A stretch of DNA of 64,000 nt from Pengzhenrongella sicca (GTDB taxonomy: Bacteria > Actinomycetota > Actinomycetes > Actinomycetales > Cellulomonadaceae): positions 3,534,001 to 3,598,000 of the forward strand of contig NZ_CP071868.1 in assembly GCF_017569225.1 (NCBI RefSeq). The letters run 5' to 3'. Shown piece after piece: positions 43,080-52,618 of this stretch; positions within the stretch are counted from its first letter, which is position 1; each line of letters opens with the position of its first letter. The notes under the pieces are model-generated. The model did not search any database. It saw only the letters and a list, made by a program, of their open reading frames with translations, and was not told the DNA's origin. The translations under genes were made by a program, and so were the position numbers.

Positions 43080-44696
43080 CTAGGCGCGCCCGAGCGCCTC
43101 GAGGTGCATCCGGGTGGTGTTGCGGCCCGACCCCTTCGCCAGGTACAGCGCGACGTCGGCGGCGTGGAAGAGCTCGTTCATGCTCGTGCCGGCCGCCGGG
43201 TAGTTCGCCAGGCCGATGCTCACGGTGCAGTGGACAGTCGCGCCGGTGACGTCGATCCCGTCGCGCTCGCACCGGCGGCGCACGTCGTCGGCGACGGCGA
43301 ACCCCTGCGCCACGGTGGCGCCGGGCAGCGCGACGAAGAACTCCTCGCCGCCCCAGCGGCACACGAGCGCGCCGGCGGGCAGGTGCGCGCGGACTCGGTC
43401 GGCGAGGGCGACCAGCACCTCGTCGCCGATGAGGTGCCCGTAGTGGTCGTTGATGGACTTGAACCGGTCGACGTCGATGAGGGCCACCGCGAGCTCGGTG
43501 CCGGTGCGTTCGGCGGCGTCCAGCATCCCCGCGAACTGCTCGACGAGGTAGCGGCGGTTGTGCAGCCCGGTGAGCGGGTCGCGGCTCGCGACCTCGACCA
43601 GGTCGGCCCGGAGGCGGTCGATGGTCTCGATCTGACCGAGCAGCTGGGCGTTGGCCTCGAACAGGCGCCGGGTCTGCGCCTTCGCCTCCGTGACGTCCCG
43701 GGCGACGAAGACCGTGCCGAGCACGCGCCGGCGCCGGTCGATCAGCGGGGAGGACCGCACCTGGTAGTCGGCCCGCTCGCCGCCGGCGAGCACGAACTCG
43801 AAGCCAGCCTCGCCCGCCGGCCGAGCGAGCAGCCCGCCGCGCAGCGCGCTCGCCTCGGCGCCGATGAGCTCGACGGGCGCGTCCGGGTCCATCTGCCGCA
43901 CGAGCGCGACGGCGGCCGGGTTGAGGTCGAGGACGCGCCCGGCCGGGCTCACGGCCACGATCGCGTCACCGATCTGGTCGACGATCAGCGCCCGCGCCAC
44001 CGGCGCGAACGTGAACAGGTCCTGGCGGAAGATCGCGTACGCCATCACCGTCCCGGTCACCGCGAATCCCAGCGGCGTCGGGTCCGGGAACTCCCGGAAC
44101 CCGCCGGCGAGGCGGATCACATTGACCACGATCGGGGCGAGGGACGCGACGAACAGCGTGATGCGCTGGCCGCGGAACGCCGGCGGCGCCTGCCAGCAGC
44201 TCATGGCGATGAGCAGGATGCCCAGGCCGAGCGCGACGTAGGAGTAGCCCGCGTGGCACCAGAAGGCGGGCCCGTAGGTCCACGCGGCCGGGGTGGTGAG
44301 GTCGCTGGCACCCGGCCCGCCGTAGACGAGCTGGTGCCACGGGTTGGTCGCCGCCAGCAGGGTGATGGCGACCGGCTCGATCAGGGCCAGCTGCAGGTAG
44401 CGCCGCGACGGCACCCACTGGGGCCGGGCGATGGCGATGCTCAGGAAGCCGAACGCCGCAACGACTGTGCCGAGGCCGGGGAACATCGCCAGCGACGCGA
44501 CAGACGCGACGGTCTCGCTCGTCGCGGCGAGCCCGAAGGCGTCCGCGAGCGACCACCAACACGCGCCGGCCATGACGGCGGTCAGCGCGATCGCGACGCC
44601 GGGGTTGTTCGCGCGGCGGCGCCATGTGACGAGCGCCAGGACGGCGAACACGGCTGCCGCGGCCGCGAAGAGGGTCGCCGTGATGTCAAACTGCAT
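43080..44696 (-). CDS. Diguanylate cyclase with 7TM sensor and PAS domain
   Basis: A 538-residue membrane protein. Residues 1-about 215 hold seven hydrophobic helices of the histidine-kinase-type 7TM sensor (NPWHQLVYGG between them is typical). A PAS domain (VDQIGDAIVAVSPAGRVLDLN to FVARDVTEAKAQ, about 218-335) and a short coiled linker lead to a GGDEF domain with RDPLTGLHNRRYL, DVDRFKSINDHYGH and an intact active site RWGGEEF. No RxxD inhibitory site precedes the active motif. It should make c-di-GMP in response to an unknown membrane signal. ATG 44696 has GGGAGG upstream. Confidence 0.9.
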   Translation of the reverse strand: MQFDITATLFAAAAAVFAVLALVTWRRRANNPGVAIALTAVMAGACWWSLADAFGLAATSETVASVASLAMFPGLGTVVAAFGFLSIAIARPQWVPSRRYLQLALIEPVAITLLAATNPWHQLVYGGPGASDLTTPAAWTYGPAFWCHAGYSYVALGLGILLIAMSCWQAPPAFRGQRITLFVASLAPIVVNVIRLAGGFREFPDPTPLGFAVTGTVMAYAIFRQDLFTFAPVARALIVDQIGDAIVAVSPAGRVLDLNPAAVALVRQMDPDAPVELIGAEASALRGGLLARPAGEAGFEFVLAGGERADYQVRSSPLIDRRRRVLGTVFVARDVTEAKAQTRRLFEANAQLLGQIETIDRLRADLVEVASRDPLTGLHNRRYLVEQFAGMLDAAERTGTELAVALIDVDRFKSINDHYGHLIGDEVLVALADRVRAHLPAGALVCRWGGEEFFVALPGATVAQGFAVADDVRRRCERDGIDVTGATVHCTVSIGLANYPAAGTSMNELFHAADVALYLAKGSGRNTTRMHLEALGRA

Positions 44697-44789
44697 GGAC
44701 CGCCTCCCGTCCGTCGGCCGCGACCCGGGGCGGCGACCTTGCACCGGTATCGACCCACTGATCGGCAGCCGGAGCGCGGTGTTGAGGGG

Positions 44790-45494
44790 TCAGCCGGCCT
44801 CGGCAGCGCGCACCGCTGATTCCACCGTGCGCAGCGCAGCCCGCAGCGCCGCCTCGGCATCGATCCCGGCGGCGTCGGCCTCGGCCGCCAGCGCGAGCAG
44901 GCGCGCCCCGAGAGCCGCGGCGGGTCCGCCCGCGTCCGCCTCCCCGTCCGCGTGCCGCCGGGCGACGGCGCCGACGTCCAGACCGAGGTCGGCGCGCGCG
45001 GCCCGCGCGAGCACCTTTTGGGTGCGCGCCAGCGCGCCCTGTGCGAGCGGGATGCCGTCGAGCACCGAGGTGCGCTGCTTCTCGGCCTTCTTGATCTGAT
45101 CCCACCGGCGGTGCGCGTCCTCGCCGCCGCCCGCCGCCGCGCCCGGCTCCACGGCGAACACGTGCGGGTGCCGCCGGACGAGCTTCGCGGCGACGCCGCG
45201 GGCCACGTCGTCGAGGTCGAATGGGTCGCCGGGGTGCTCCTGCGCGAGGCGCGCGTGGAAGACGACCTGCAACAGCAGGTCCCCGAGCTCCTCGCGCATC
45301 CCTGCGCGGTCGCCCGCCTCGATGGCCTCGGCGACCTCGTGCGCCTCCTCGAGCGCGTAGGGCACCAGGCTCGCGTGCGTCTGCTCCGCGTCCCACGGGC
45401 AGCCGCCCGGGGAGCGCAGCAGGTCCATCACGGCGACCAGCTGCCGCACCCCCGCGCCGCCCCCGCCGCCGACCGGGGGCACGGGCAGGCTCAC
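44790..45494 (-). CDS. mazG: MazG nucleoside triphosphate pyrophosphohydrolase
   Basis: A 234-residue house-cleaning enzyme hydrolysing NTPs to NMP and pyrophosphate. The metal-binding core is CPWDAEQTHASLVPYALEEAHEVAEAI and REELGDLLLQVVFHARLAQE; RRHPHVF and RWDQIKKAEK also fit MazG. An Ala-rich tail follows. The GTG start at 45494 overlaps the SurA-like gene stop (GTGA). The two genes are commonly adjacent in related actinobacteria. Confidence 0.92.
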   Translation of the reverse strand: MSLPVPPVGGGGGAGVRQLVAVMDLLRSPGGCPWDAEQTHASLVPYALEEAHEVAEAIEAGDRAGMREELGDLLLQVVFHARLAQEHPGDPFDLDDVARGVAAKLVRRHPHVFAVEPGAAAGGGEDAHRRWDQIKKAEKQRTSVLDGIPLAQGALARTQKVLARAARADLGLDVGAVARRHADGEADAGGPAAALGARLLALAAEADAAGIDAEAALRAALRTVESAVRAAEAG

Positions 45495-46054
45495 TCGGCC
45501 GGCGCGGTCTCGACGAGCCAGGGCGCGGTGACCGGGGTGACGCTCCAGGTCGAGAAGTCCGCCTCGCCGTAGCGCGGGTTCACCTCGGCGTCGAGATCGG
45601 CGAGGTCGGCGGTGATCTGCGCGGTGACGTCGTCGTCCGCGAGCTCGGTGAGGTTCGTCTGGATCAGCGTGAACCTGATCACCTCGATCGCGGCATCGCT
45701 GAACGGTGTCGTCCGGGCCGTCAGGTCACCGGCCTCGACGGCCGAGGCCGCGGTCTGCTCGAGGGCCTCCTTGGCCTGCGAGGTCGACACGCCGACCCCG
45801 GCGTCCTCAGCCGCCTGGACGAACGTGGGCGCCACGACGAGCACCATGAGGATGGTTCCCTGGGTGACGTCCTGGAAGAAGGGGCTCAGGTCGGAGGTTG
45901 CGTCCTGGAGCTCGGCGACCGGGATCGCCTCGCCGTCGACGACGGCCGCCGCGCCCGGCTGGCCGGAGCAGCCGCTGAGGCTGCCCACCACGAGCGCGCC
46001 AGCCATGAGCAGAACCGGCACGGCGCGCCGTCGTAGCGGGGATCGGACCGTCAC
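45491..46054 (-). CDS. SurA N-terminal-like lipoprotein
   Basis: A 187-residue envelope lipoprotein: signal peptide RRRAVPVLLMAGALVVGSLSGC with lipobox LSGC, followed by AAAVVDGEAIPVAELQDA, a typical opening of SurA/PrsA-type chaperone domains, and a helical region. No parvulin isomerase domain follows, so it is a chaperone-like protein only by analogy. The GTG at 46054 is preferred because GGAGG lies six bases upstream. ATG 46099, overlapping the acyltransferase stop (TGATG), is the alternative and would add 15 residues. Confidence 0.78.
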   Translation of the reverse strand: MTVRSPLRRRAVPVLLMAGALVVGSLSGCSGQPGAAAVVDGEAIPVAELQDATSDLSPFFQDVTQGTILMVLVVAPTFVQAAEDAGVGVSTSQAKEALEQTAASAVEAGDLTARTTPFSDAAIEVIRFTLIQTNLTELADDDVTAQITADLADLDAEVNPRYGEADFSTWSVTPVTAPWLVETAPAE

Positions 46055-46098
46055 CTGGGACCTCCAAAGTCGTTGAACGCTGGCCATCGTAAGCCGCA

Positions 46099-48096
46099 TC
46101 ACCCCGCCGCGCGGACGGCCTCCTCGAGGAACATCGTCGCGAGGGCCTCGGCTCCCGCCGGCCGGGGGTGGATGCGGTCGGCCCACAGCCATTCCGGGTT
46201 CGCCTCCGCGAGCGCGTTCCAGTCGAGCACGACGCCGTTGGGGTACTGCGGCACCACCGCCGCGATGAGCGCGTTGTTGCGCTCGGCCCAGGGTCGCTCG
46301 ACGAAGTTGGTCAGGACGAGCACGGTCCTCGCCGGGCTCGCCACGTCCAGCATCGCCCGCAGCTGCTCGTCGGAGATCGCCCCGTTGGTGCCCGCCGAGA
46401 TCACGACGAAACTGCCCAGCCGCCCGGCGGCCGCGATGGCGCTGAGCGCGGTCAGCACGTCGGCCGGCTGCCGGCTCGTCACGGCGTCGACCTCGAGCGC
46501 GGGGAACCGCGCCGGCAGAGCCGGCGCGATCGCCGCCATGACCGAGTCGCCCACCGCGGTGGTCGGCGGCGGACCGGCGGGCGGCGGCGGCGCGGGTGCC
46601 GGTGCCGGTGCCTGCGCCGGAGCACCGGGTGCGGGCGCGGCCGCGGGCGCGGGTGCGGGTGCGGGTGCGGGTGCACCCGGGGCGCGGGAGGCGGACACGA
46701 CGAAGAGGAAGTCGGGGCCGGTCTCCGGCTGGGCGAGCACGAACCGGGCGGTCCCGCCGACGCCGTCGGCCCGGGTGGCCTGCCCCGTGCGCAGCACGAC
46801 CGAGTGCGGGGCGCCCGCGACCGGGTCGGCCGCGGGCGGAGCGGCGAGCGTGCCGCCGAGCGAGACCACGAGCACGGCCAGCGCGACCGGGGCCGCGAGG
46901 AGGCGCATCCTCCGCAGCCCGGTCGGGCCGGCGCCGCCGCGCGCGAGCCCGCGCGCCCAGCGGCCGAGCGCACCGCGCCGGACCGGGAGCTCGACCAGGC
47001 GGTAGGACGCCTCGGCGAGAGCGAGCGTCAACGCGACGCGCAGCCCCGTGGCCAGGGCCGTGCTCGCCGGCAGCTCGAAGCCCGGGCGGGTCAGCATCGC
47101 CACGGGCCAGTGCCACAGGTAGAGGCCGTAGGACCGTTGGCCGAGGTACCGCAGCGGCGCGAGGCCGAGGACGGCGCCCAGGCGCGAGGCCGGGCGCGCG
47201 ATCGCCGCGACGGCCGCCAGCGCGAGGACGCTCACGGCGGCGAACCCGCCACGGTAGAGCGCCGGGTCCAGCTCGTCGAACCGCCAGAACGCCAGCACGA
47301 GCCCGACCACGCCTGCGCCGCCGAGTAGGTCGAGCGCCCACGGCGACCGCGGGCGCGCGCCCGGGTCGGCGCGCCACGGCGCCCAGACGGCGCCGAGCGC
47401 CGCGCCGAGCAGCAGCCCCATGGCGTGGGTGGCCGAGCCGAGGTAGGCGGGGCTCGGGTCGTGCGGGATCGGCATGCCGCCGCGCACGGCGAGGGCAGCC
47501 ATCGCCGCCGTCGACAGGCCCGCCCCGGCCAGCGCGAGCCACGCGAGCCGGCGTCGGCCCGGGAACCGCCGCGCGAGCAGCAGCACGACCAGCGGCCAGA
47601 GCACGTAGAACTGCCCCTCGATCGCGAGGGTCCACAGGTGCGCGAGCAGCGGCGGCCGGCCGGTGGTCTCGAAGTACGACTCGTCGGCGCCGATCGTCAC
47701 CCAGTTCGAGACGTACGCCAGGGCGGCGGGCACGTCGCGGCGCAGCTCGCCGAGCTCGCCGCGGAAGGCGAGGGCCGCCGTCGTGCACACCACGAGCAGC
47801 ATCGTCCACAGCGCGGGCAGCAGGCGGCGGGCCCGCCGCGCGACGAACCGTCGCAGCGCGATCCCGCCCGTGCGGGCGTGCTCGGCGACCAGCAGCGCCG
47901 TGATGAGGTACCCCGAGAGCACGAAGAACACGTCGACGCCGAGGAAGCCGCCGGGGGCCCGGGCCCAGCCGAGGTGGTAGGCCAGGACGGCGACGACGGC
48001 GAGGGCCCGCAGCCCGTCCAGCCCGGGCAGGTACGGCAGGCCAGCGGGCCGGCCGGCGGGCGCCGCTGCCCGCCCCGACTGCTCGATGTTCGTCAC
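46099..48096 (-). CDS. Membrane acyltransferase (OafA/AT3) fused to an SGNH domain
   Basis: A 665-residue protein. The N-terminal AT3 domain has about ten membrane helices, with YLPGLDGLRALAVVAVLAYHLG, the motif VDVFFVLSGYLIT and FVARRARRLLPALW. A further membrane helix follows (about residue 410). After a Pro/Ala repeat linker (PAPAPAPAPAAAPAP) comes an extracytoplasmic SGNH domain with the nucleophile block TAVGDSVMAA and the DRIHPR Asp-His dyad. Such fusions O-acylate surface glycans or peptidoglycan. GTG 48096 (VTNIEQSG) is the most likely start. Confidence 0.87.
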   Translation of the reverse strand: MTNIEQSGRAAAPAGRPAGLPYLPGLDGLRALAVVAVLAYHLGWARAPGGFLGVDVFFVLSGYLITALLVAEHARTGGIALRRFVARRARRLLPALWTMLLVVCTTAALAFRGELGELRRDVPAALAYVSNWVTIGADESYFETTGRPPLLAHLWTLAIEGQFYVLWPLVVLLLARRFPGRRRLAWLALAGAGLSTAAMAALAVRGGMPIPHDPSPAYLGSATHAMGLLLGAALGAVWAPWRADPGARPRSPWALDLLGGAGVVGLVLAFWRFDELDPALYRGGFAAVSVLALAAVAAIARPASRLGAVLGLAPLRYLGQRSYGLYLWHWPVAMLTRPGFELPASTALATGLRVALTLALAEASYRLVELPVRRGALGRWARGLARGGAGPTGLRRMRLLAAPVALAVLVVSLGGTLAAPPAADPVAGAPHSVVLRTGQATRADGVGGTARFVLAQPETGPDFLFVVSASRAPGAPAPAPAPAPAAAPAPGAPAQAPAPAPAPPPPAGPPPTTAVGDSVMAAIAPALPARFPALEVDAVTSRQPADVLTALSAIAAAGRLGSFVVISAGTNGAISDEQLRAMLDVASPARTVLVLTNFVERPWAERNNALIAAVVPQYPNGVVLDWNALAEANPEWLWADRIHPRPAGAEALATMFLEEAVRAAG

Positions 48097-48182
48097 GTCC
48101 TGCCCCGCTCGCGCACTCCGCCTACACACCCCGCTTGCACACCCCGGCGTGCGCACTCCGCACGCCCGCGCTCGAGGCTACG

Positions 48183-51100
48183 TCAGGACCGGCTCGCGGC
48201 CGCGGCGGCCGCGCCGACGTCGCCGACCACGATCGCGTCGACGAGCTGGCGCACCCACGCCAGGATCTCGCCGCCGTGCAGCGGCCGCCCGCCGATGCGC
48301 GCCGTCGTCGGGAACGGCACGAGGATCGTGCGCAGCGCCGGCTTGAGCACCGTGCCCGGGTAGAGCCGCTTGAGCCGCAGCTGGGCCGACTCGGGCAGGT
48401 CCACCGGCGCGAACCGCACGAACTTGCCCTGCGCCGTCACGTCCGCGAGCCCGGCCGTGCGGGCCACGTTGCGGAAGTCCGCGACCGCGAACAGGTTCTC
48501 GATGGCCTCGGGGATCGGGCCGTAGCGGTCGACGAGCTCCGCCCGCACCTCGGCGAGCGCCTGCGGGGTCTGGCCCGCCGCGAGCTTGCGGTACGCCTCG
48601 AGGCGCAGCCGCTCATGCGCGATGTAGTCGTGCGGGATGTGCGCGTCGACCGGCAGCTCGATCGTGATCTCGGGCGCCTCCTCGGGCGCGTCGCCGCGGA
48701 AGCCCGCGACCGCCTCCCCCACCATGCGGATGTACAGGTCGAACCCGACGCCCTCGATGTGCCCGGACTGCTCGCCGCCGAGCAGGTTCCCCGCGCCGCG
48801 GATCTCGAGGTCCTTCATCGCGATCTGGATGCCGGCGCCCAGGTCGGTGTGCGCCGCCATCGTCGCGAGCCGGTCGTGCGCGGTCTCCGTGAGCGGCTTC
48901 TCCGGCGGGTAGAGCAGGTACGCGTACGCGCGCTCGCGCCCGCGGCCGACCCGCCCGCGCAGCTGGTGCAGCTGGGACAGCCCGAGCACGTCCGCGCGCT
49001 CGAGGATGAGCGTGTTCGCGTTGGAGATGTCGAGCCCGGTCTCGATGATCGTCGTGCACACGAGCACGTCGAACTTCTTCTCCCAGAAGTCGCCGATCAC
49101 GCGCTCGAGCGTGTGCTCGGGCATCTTCCCGTGGCCGACGGCGATGCGCGCCTCGGGCACGAGCTCGGCCAGCCGCGCGGCGGCCCGGTCGATCGACGCG
49201 ACCTTGTTGTGCACGTAGAACACCTGGCCCTCGCGCAGCAGCTCGCGCCGGATCGCGGCGGTGATCTGCTTCTCGTCGTACGCGCCGACGAACGTCAGGA
49301 CCGGGTGACGCTCCTCGGGCGGCGTCGCGAGGGTCGACATCTCGCGGATGCCGGTGATCGCCATCTCGAGCGTGCGCGGGATGGGCGTGGCGCTCATCGA
49401 GAGCACGTCGACGTTGGTGCGCAGCTGCTTGAGGGTCTCCTTGTGCTCGACCCCGAACCGCTGCTCCTCGTCGACGACGACGAGGCCGAGGTCCTTGAAG
49501 TGCACCTCGCCCGTGATCAGACGATGGGTCCCGATGACGACGTCGACGGTGCCGTCGGCGAGCCCCTCGAGGACCTCCTTCGACTCGGCGGGCGACTGGA
49601 ACCGCGACAGCGCCTTGACCCGCACGGGGTACGGCGCGTACCGCTCCGAGAACGTGTCGAGGTGCTGCTGGACGAGCAGCGTCGTCGGCACGAGCACCGC
49701 CACCTGCTTGCCGTCCTGGACGGCCTTGAACGCGGCGCGCACGGCGATCTCGGTCTTGCCGTAGCCGACGTCGCCCGAGATGAGGCGGTCCATCGGGACC
49801 GTCTTCTCCATGTCCCCCTTGACCTCCTCGATCGTCGCGAGCTGGTCGGGGGTCTCGACGTACGCGAACGCGTCCTCGAGCTCGCGCTGCCACGGCGTGT
49901 CCGGGCTGAACGCGTGCCCGGAGGTCGCCATCCGGGCCGAGTACAGCCGGATGAGCTCGGCGGCGATCTCCTTGATCGCCTTGCGCGCGCGGCCCTTGGT
50001 CTTGGCCCAGTCGCCGCCGCCCATCTTGTTGAGCGTCGGCGCCTCGCCGCCGGTGTACTTGGTCACCTGGTCGAGCTGGTCGGTCGGCACGTACAGCCGG
50101 TCGCCGGGGTGCCCGCGCTTGGACGGCGCGTACTCGATCACGAGGTACTCGCGGGTCGAGGCGTGCGCGCCGGAGCCGATGGTCCGCTGCACCAGCTCGG
50201 CGAACCGCCCGACGCCGTGCTGCTCGTGCACGACGTTGTCGCCCGGGCGCAGCTGCAGGGGGTCGACGACGTTGCGCCGCTTCGACGGCATCTTGCGCAT
50301 GTCGCGGGTCGAGGTGCCGGCCCGCCCGGTCAGGTCGGACTCGGAGAACACCGCGAGCCGCCGGTCCGGCGCGACGAACCCGGGCCCCACGGGCGCCGGG
50401 GTGACGAGGACGACGCCGCCCTCGGGCTCGGTGACGATCTCGCCGACGAGGCGGGCCGGCACGTCGGCGGCGGCAAGCTGCTCGACCATCCGGCGGGCCG
50501 GGCCGTGGCCCTCCGTGGTGAGCACGAGCCGCCAGCCGGCCTGCTGCAGCGCGCGCACGTCGTCGACCGCGCGCTCGACGTCGCCGCGGTAGCTCGCGAC
50601 GTCGCGCGCGGAGATGGTCAGCGCGGCGTCCACCGCGCCCGCGACGCCGGCCGGTGCGACGACGTCGGCGCCGACCGGTGCGTCGTCGTCGGCGCCGGTC
50701 GCGGCCTCGGGGTCGAGCCCGAACGCGCTGAGCGTCCACCAGCCGAGCCCGCGGTCTGCCGCGATGTCGCGCGCCTGCGCGAACGTCGCGAAGGACGCGG
50801 CGCGCAGGTCGATCGGGGTGCTGCCGCCCGCCGCGGCGGACGTCCACGCGGCCGCGAGGAACTCCTCGGTGGTGGCGACGAGGTCGTGCGCGCGCCGGCG
50901 CACGCGCTCCGGGTCCGCGACGACGAGCAGCGCGTCGGCCGGCACGAGGTCGAGCACGGGCACCATGGCGTCGGCGAGCACCGGGGCGAGCGACTCCATG
51001 CCCTCGACGACGATCCCCTCGGCGAGGCGACCGAGCATCTCGATCGCGCCCGGGTACTGCTCGACGAGCGCCGCGGCGCGCGCGCGCACCTGGGGCGTGA

Positions 51101-51809
51101 GCAGGATCTCGCGGCAGGGCGGGGCCCACACGCCGCGCTCGGCGACCTCGAGGCTGCGCTGGTCGGCGACGGCGAACCAGCGGATCTCCTCGACCTCGTC
51201 GCCCCAGAACTCGACGCGCAGCGGGTGGTCCTCGGTCGGCGGGAAGACGTCGAGAATGCCCCCGCGCACGGCGAACTCGCCGCGCCGCTCGACCATGTCG
51301 ACGCGCGCGTACGCGGCGGCGACGAGTCGGTCGGCGATCGCCGCGAGGTCCGCGCGGTCCCGCACCCGGAGCTCGACCGGCTCGAGCTCGCCGAGGCCGG
51401 CCACCACGGGCTGCAGCAGCGCGCGCACGGGCAGCACGAGCACCCGGATCGGGCCGGTCTGCCCGGACCCGTCGGTCGGGTGCGCGAGCCGACGGAACAC
51501 CGCGAGCCGCCGCGCGACGGTGTCGCTGCGCGGGGACAGGCGCTCGTGCGGGAGCGTCTCCCACGCGGGCAGCACCGCGACGTCGTCGGGCGGCAGGTAG
51601 CAGCGCAGCGACGAGGCGAGGTCGTCGGCGTCCCGGCCCGTCGCGGTGACGACCACGAGCGGTCGCCCGGCGGCCATCGCCGCGAGCAGGGGCGGGCGGA
51701 TCCCGGCGGGGCCGACGATGTCGACGCTGCCGCGCGTGCGCACGAGCTGCGCGGCCTCGGCGGCCGCGGGGTCGGCGAGCAGGGCGGGCAGCAGTCCGGT
51801 CAGGTTCAT
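48183..51809 (-). CDS. mfd: Transcription-repair coupling factor
   Basis: A 1208-residue DNA translocase that removes stalled RNA polymerase and recruits UvrA. The UvrB-like N-terminal modules (LPAWETLPHERLSPRSDTVARR) lead to an RNA polymerase interaction domain (QLRPGDNVVHEQHGVGRFAELV). RecG-like motor motifs are GDVGYGKTEIAVRAAF, IGTHRLI, VVDEEQRFGVEHKE and SATPIPRTL, and then GRVGRGRERAYAYLLYP. The C-terminal D7 domain ends with an Ala-rich tail. Length is standard. ATG 51809 has no strong ribosome binding site. Confidence 0.95.
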   Translation of the reverse strand: MNLTGLLPALLADPAAAEAAQLVRTRGSVDIVGPAGIRPPLLAAMAAGRPLVVVTATGRDADDLASSLRCYLPPDDVAVLPAWETLPHERLSPRSDTVARRLAVFRRLAHPTDGSGQTGPIRVLVLPVRALLQPVVAGLGELEPVELRVRDRADLAAIADRLVAAAYARVDMVERRGEFAVRGGILDVFPPTEDHPLRVEFWGDEVEEIRWFAVADQRSLEVAERGVWAPPCREILLTPQVRARAAALVEQYPGAIEMLGRLAEGIVVEGMESLAPVLADAMVPVLDLVPADALLVVADPERVRRRAHDLVATTEEFLAAAWTSAAAGGSTPIDLRAASFATFAQARDIAADRGLGWWTLSAFGLDPEAATGADDDAPVGADVVAPAGVAGAVDAALTISARDVASYRGDVERAVDDVRALQQAGWRLVLTTEGHGPARRMVEQLAAADVPARLVGEIVTEPEGGVVLVTPAPVGPGFVAPDRRLAVFSESDLTGRAGTSTRDMRKMPSKRRNVVDPLQLRPGDNVVHEQHGVGRFAELVQRTIGSGAHASTREYLVIEYAPSKRGHPGDRLYVPTDQLDQVTKYTGGEAPTLNKMGGGDWAKTKGRARKAIKEIAAELIRLYSARMATSGHAFSPDTPWQRELEDAFAYVETPDQLATIEEVKGDMEKTVPMDRLISGDVGYGKTEIAVRAAFKAVQDGKQVAVLVPTTLLVQQHLDTFSERYAPYPVRVKALSRFQSPAESKEVLEGLADGTVDVVIGTHRLITGEVHFKDLGLVVVDEEQRFGVEHKETLKQLRTNVDVLSMSATPIPRTLEMAITGIREMSTLATPPEERHPVLTFVGAYDEKQITAAIRRELLREGQVFYVHNKVASIDRAAARLAELVPEARIAVGHGKMPEHTLERVIGDFWEKKFDVLVCTTIIETGLDISNANTLILERADVLGLSQLHQLRGRVGRGRERAYAYLLYPPEKPLTETAHDRLATMAAHTDLGAGIQIAMKDLEIRGAGNLLGGEQSGHIEGVGFDLYIRMVGEAVAGFRGDAPEEAPEITIELPVDAHIPHDYIAHERLRLEAYRKLAAGQTPQALAEVRAELVDRYGPIPEAIENLFAVADFRNVARTAGLADVTAQGKFVRFAPVDLPESAQLRLKRLYPGTVLKPALRTILVPFPTTARIGGRPLHGGEILAWVRQLVDAIVVGDVGAAAAAASRS

Positions 51810-51994
51810 GGCGGCGATCTCACGGTTCCTTCGGGCGACGGCGTGGCCCGCGCGCGGGCCACGGCGGGGCCACGGGCGCAGGCTGAACATCCCGCATCCC
51901 GGCGAGGGGGGATGCGAGGCGAACGTCCATCGTACGGCGGGGCGCCCACACCGCCCGCGCCCGTGCACCCGCGCCGATCCCCCGCACCACCTCT

Positions 51995-52057
51995 CGCCGA
52001 GTGCGACGGTGCGGGCCCCCATCGACACTGACGGGGGAAGCGACGTCGCACTCGGCG
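51995..52057 (-). terminator. Stem-loop after the cytidylyltransferase gene
   Basis: A 13-bp perfect stem (51995-52007, CGCCGAGTGCGAC; 52045-52057) with a 37-base interior that holds a CCCCC/GGGGG inner stem. It begins 9 bases after the cytidylyltransferase stop. The rest of the gap to mfd (51810-51994) shows nothing recognisable. Confidence 0.55.
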
Positions 52058-52066
52058 GAAAGGCTG

Positions 52067-52543
52067 TCAGTTGCCGATGCGCTCCAGGCGCTCGAGCTCG
52101 AGCTTGTCGAGCTCGCCCTCGTCGCCGTTGATCACGGCGAGCGCGCGCCGCAGCGCGGTGCTCGAGGTGTGCTTGGTGTACGGGAAGTACACGATCTGGA
52201 CGCCGACCGCCGCGAAGTCCCGCTCGAGCTTGTCGCCCTTGGGTGTCCCCCGCCAGTCGTCGCCCTTGAACAGCACGTCGAACGGGCGCGTTCGCCACGT
52301 CTCGACCTTGTCCGGGACGACCTCGGCGAACACCTCGTCGACGAACGAGATGTGGCTGACGATCTCCATGCGCTCGGCGAGCGGAACGACCGGACGCTTG
52401 CCCTTGGCCCGCAGCAACATCTCGTCGGAGACGACGCCGGCGACGAGGTAGTCGCAGTGCTCCTTGGCGTGCCGCAGGATGTTGAGGTGCCCGATGTGGA
52501 ACAGGTCATACGCACCGGGTGCGTACCCGACGATCCGGCCCAT
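52067..52543 (-). CDS. Glycerol-3-phosphate cytidylyltransferase-like enzyme
   Basis: A 158-residue nucleotidylyltransferase. The HxGH motif lies in YDLFHIGHLNILRHAK, and VLFKGDDWRGTPKGDKLE and YTKHTSSTALRR match the TagD/GCT group, whose RTxGISTT-like site binds CTP. It would make CDP-glycerol or another CDP-alcohol. The product fits the nearby CDP-alcohol phosphotransferase. It has GAGGAGG upstream of ATG 52543 and is the last gene of the glycopolymer cluster. Confidence 0.85.
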   Translation of the reverse strand: MGRIVGYAPGAYDLFHIGHLNILRHAKEHCDYLVAGVVSDEMLLRAKGKRPVVPLAERMEIVSHISFVDEVFAEVVPDKVETWRTRPFDVLFKGDDWRGTPKGDKLERDFAAVGVQIVYFPYTKHTSSTALRRALAVINGDEGELDKLELERLERIGN

Positions 52544-52618
52544 GTGGTCCTCCTCGCGGTCGGGTCGCTGCCCACGGTAGCCGTTGATCGGACAAACCCG
52601 GCCGAACCGCCGCAGTTT

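Noticed and set aside
41628-44819. A 1063-codon plus-strand frame across the pntAa and diguanylate cyclase genes
   Set aside because: It spans two unrelated minus-strand genes and their gap, which no real gene would do; there is no recognisable domain.
48135-52031. A 1298-codon open frame on the plus strand opposite mfd
   Set aside because: It is antisense to a complete, well-conserved mfd and is composed of Arg/Glu/Val/Leu-rich low-complexity sequence, as expected from GC-rich codon bias.
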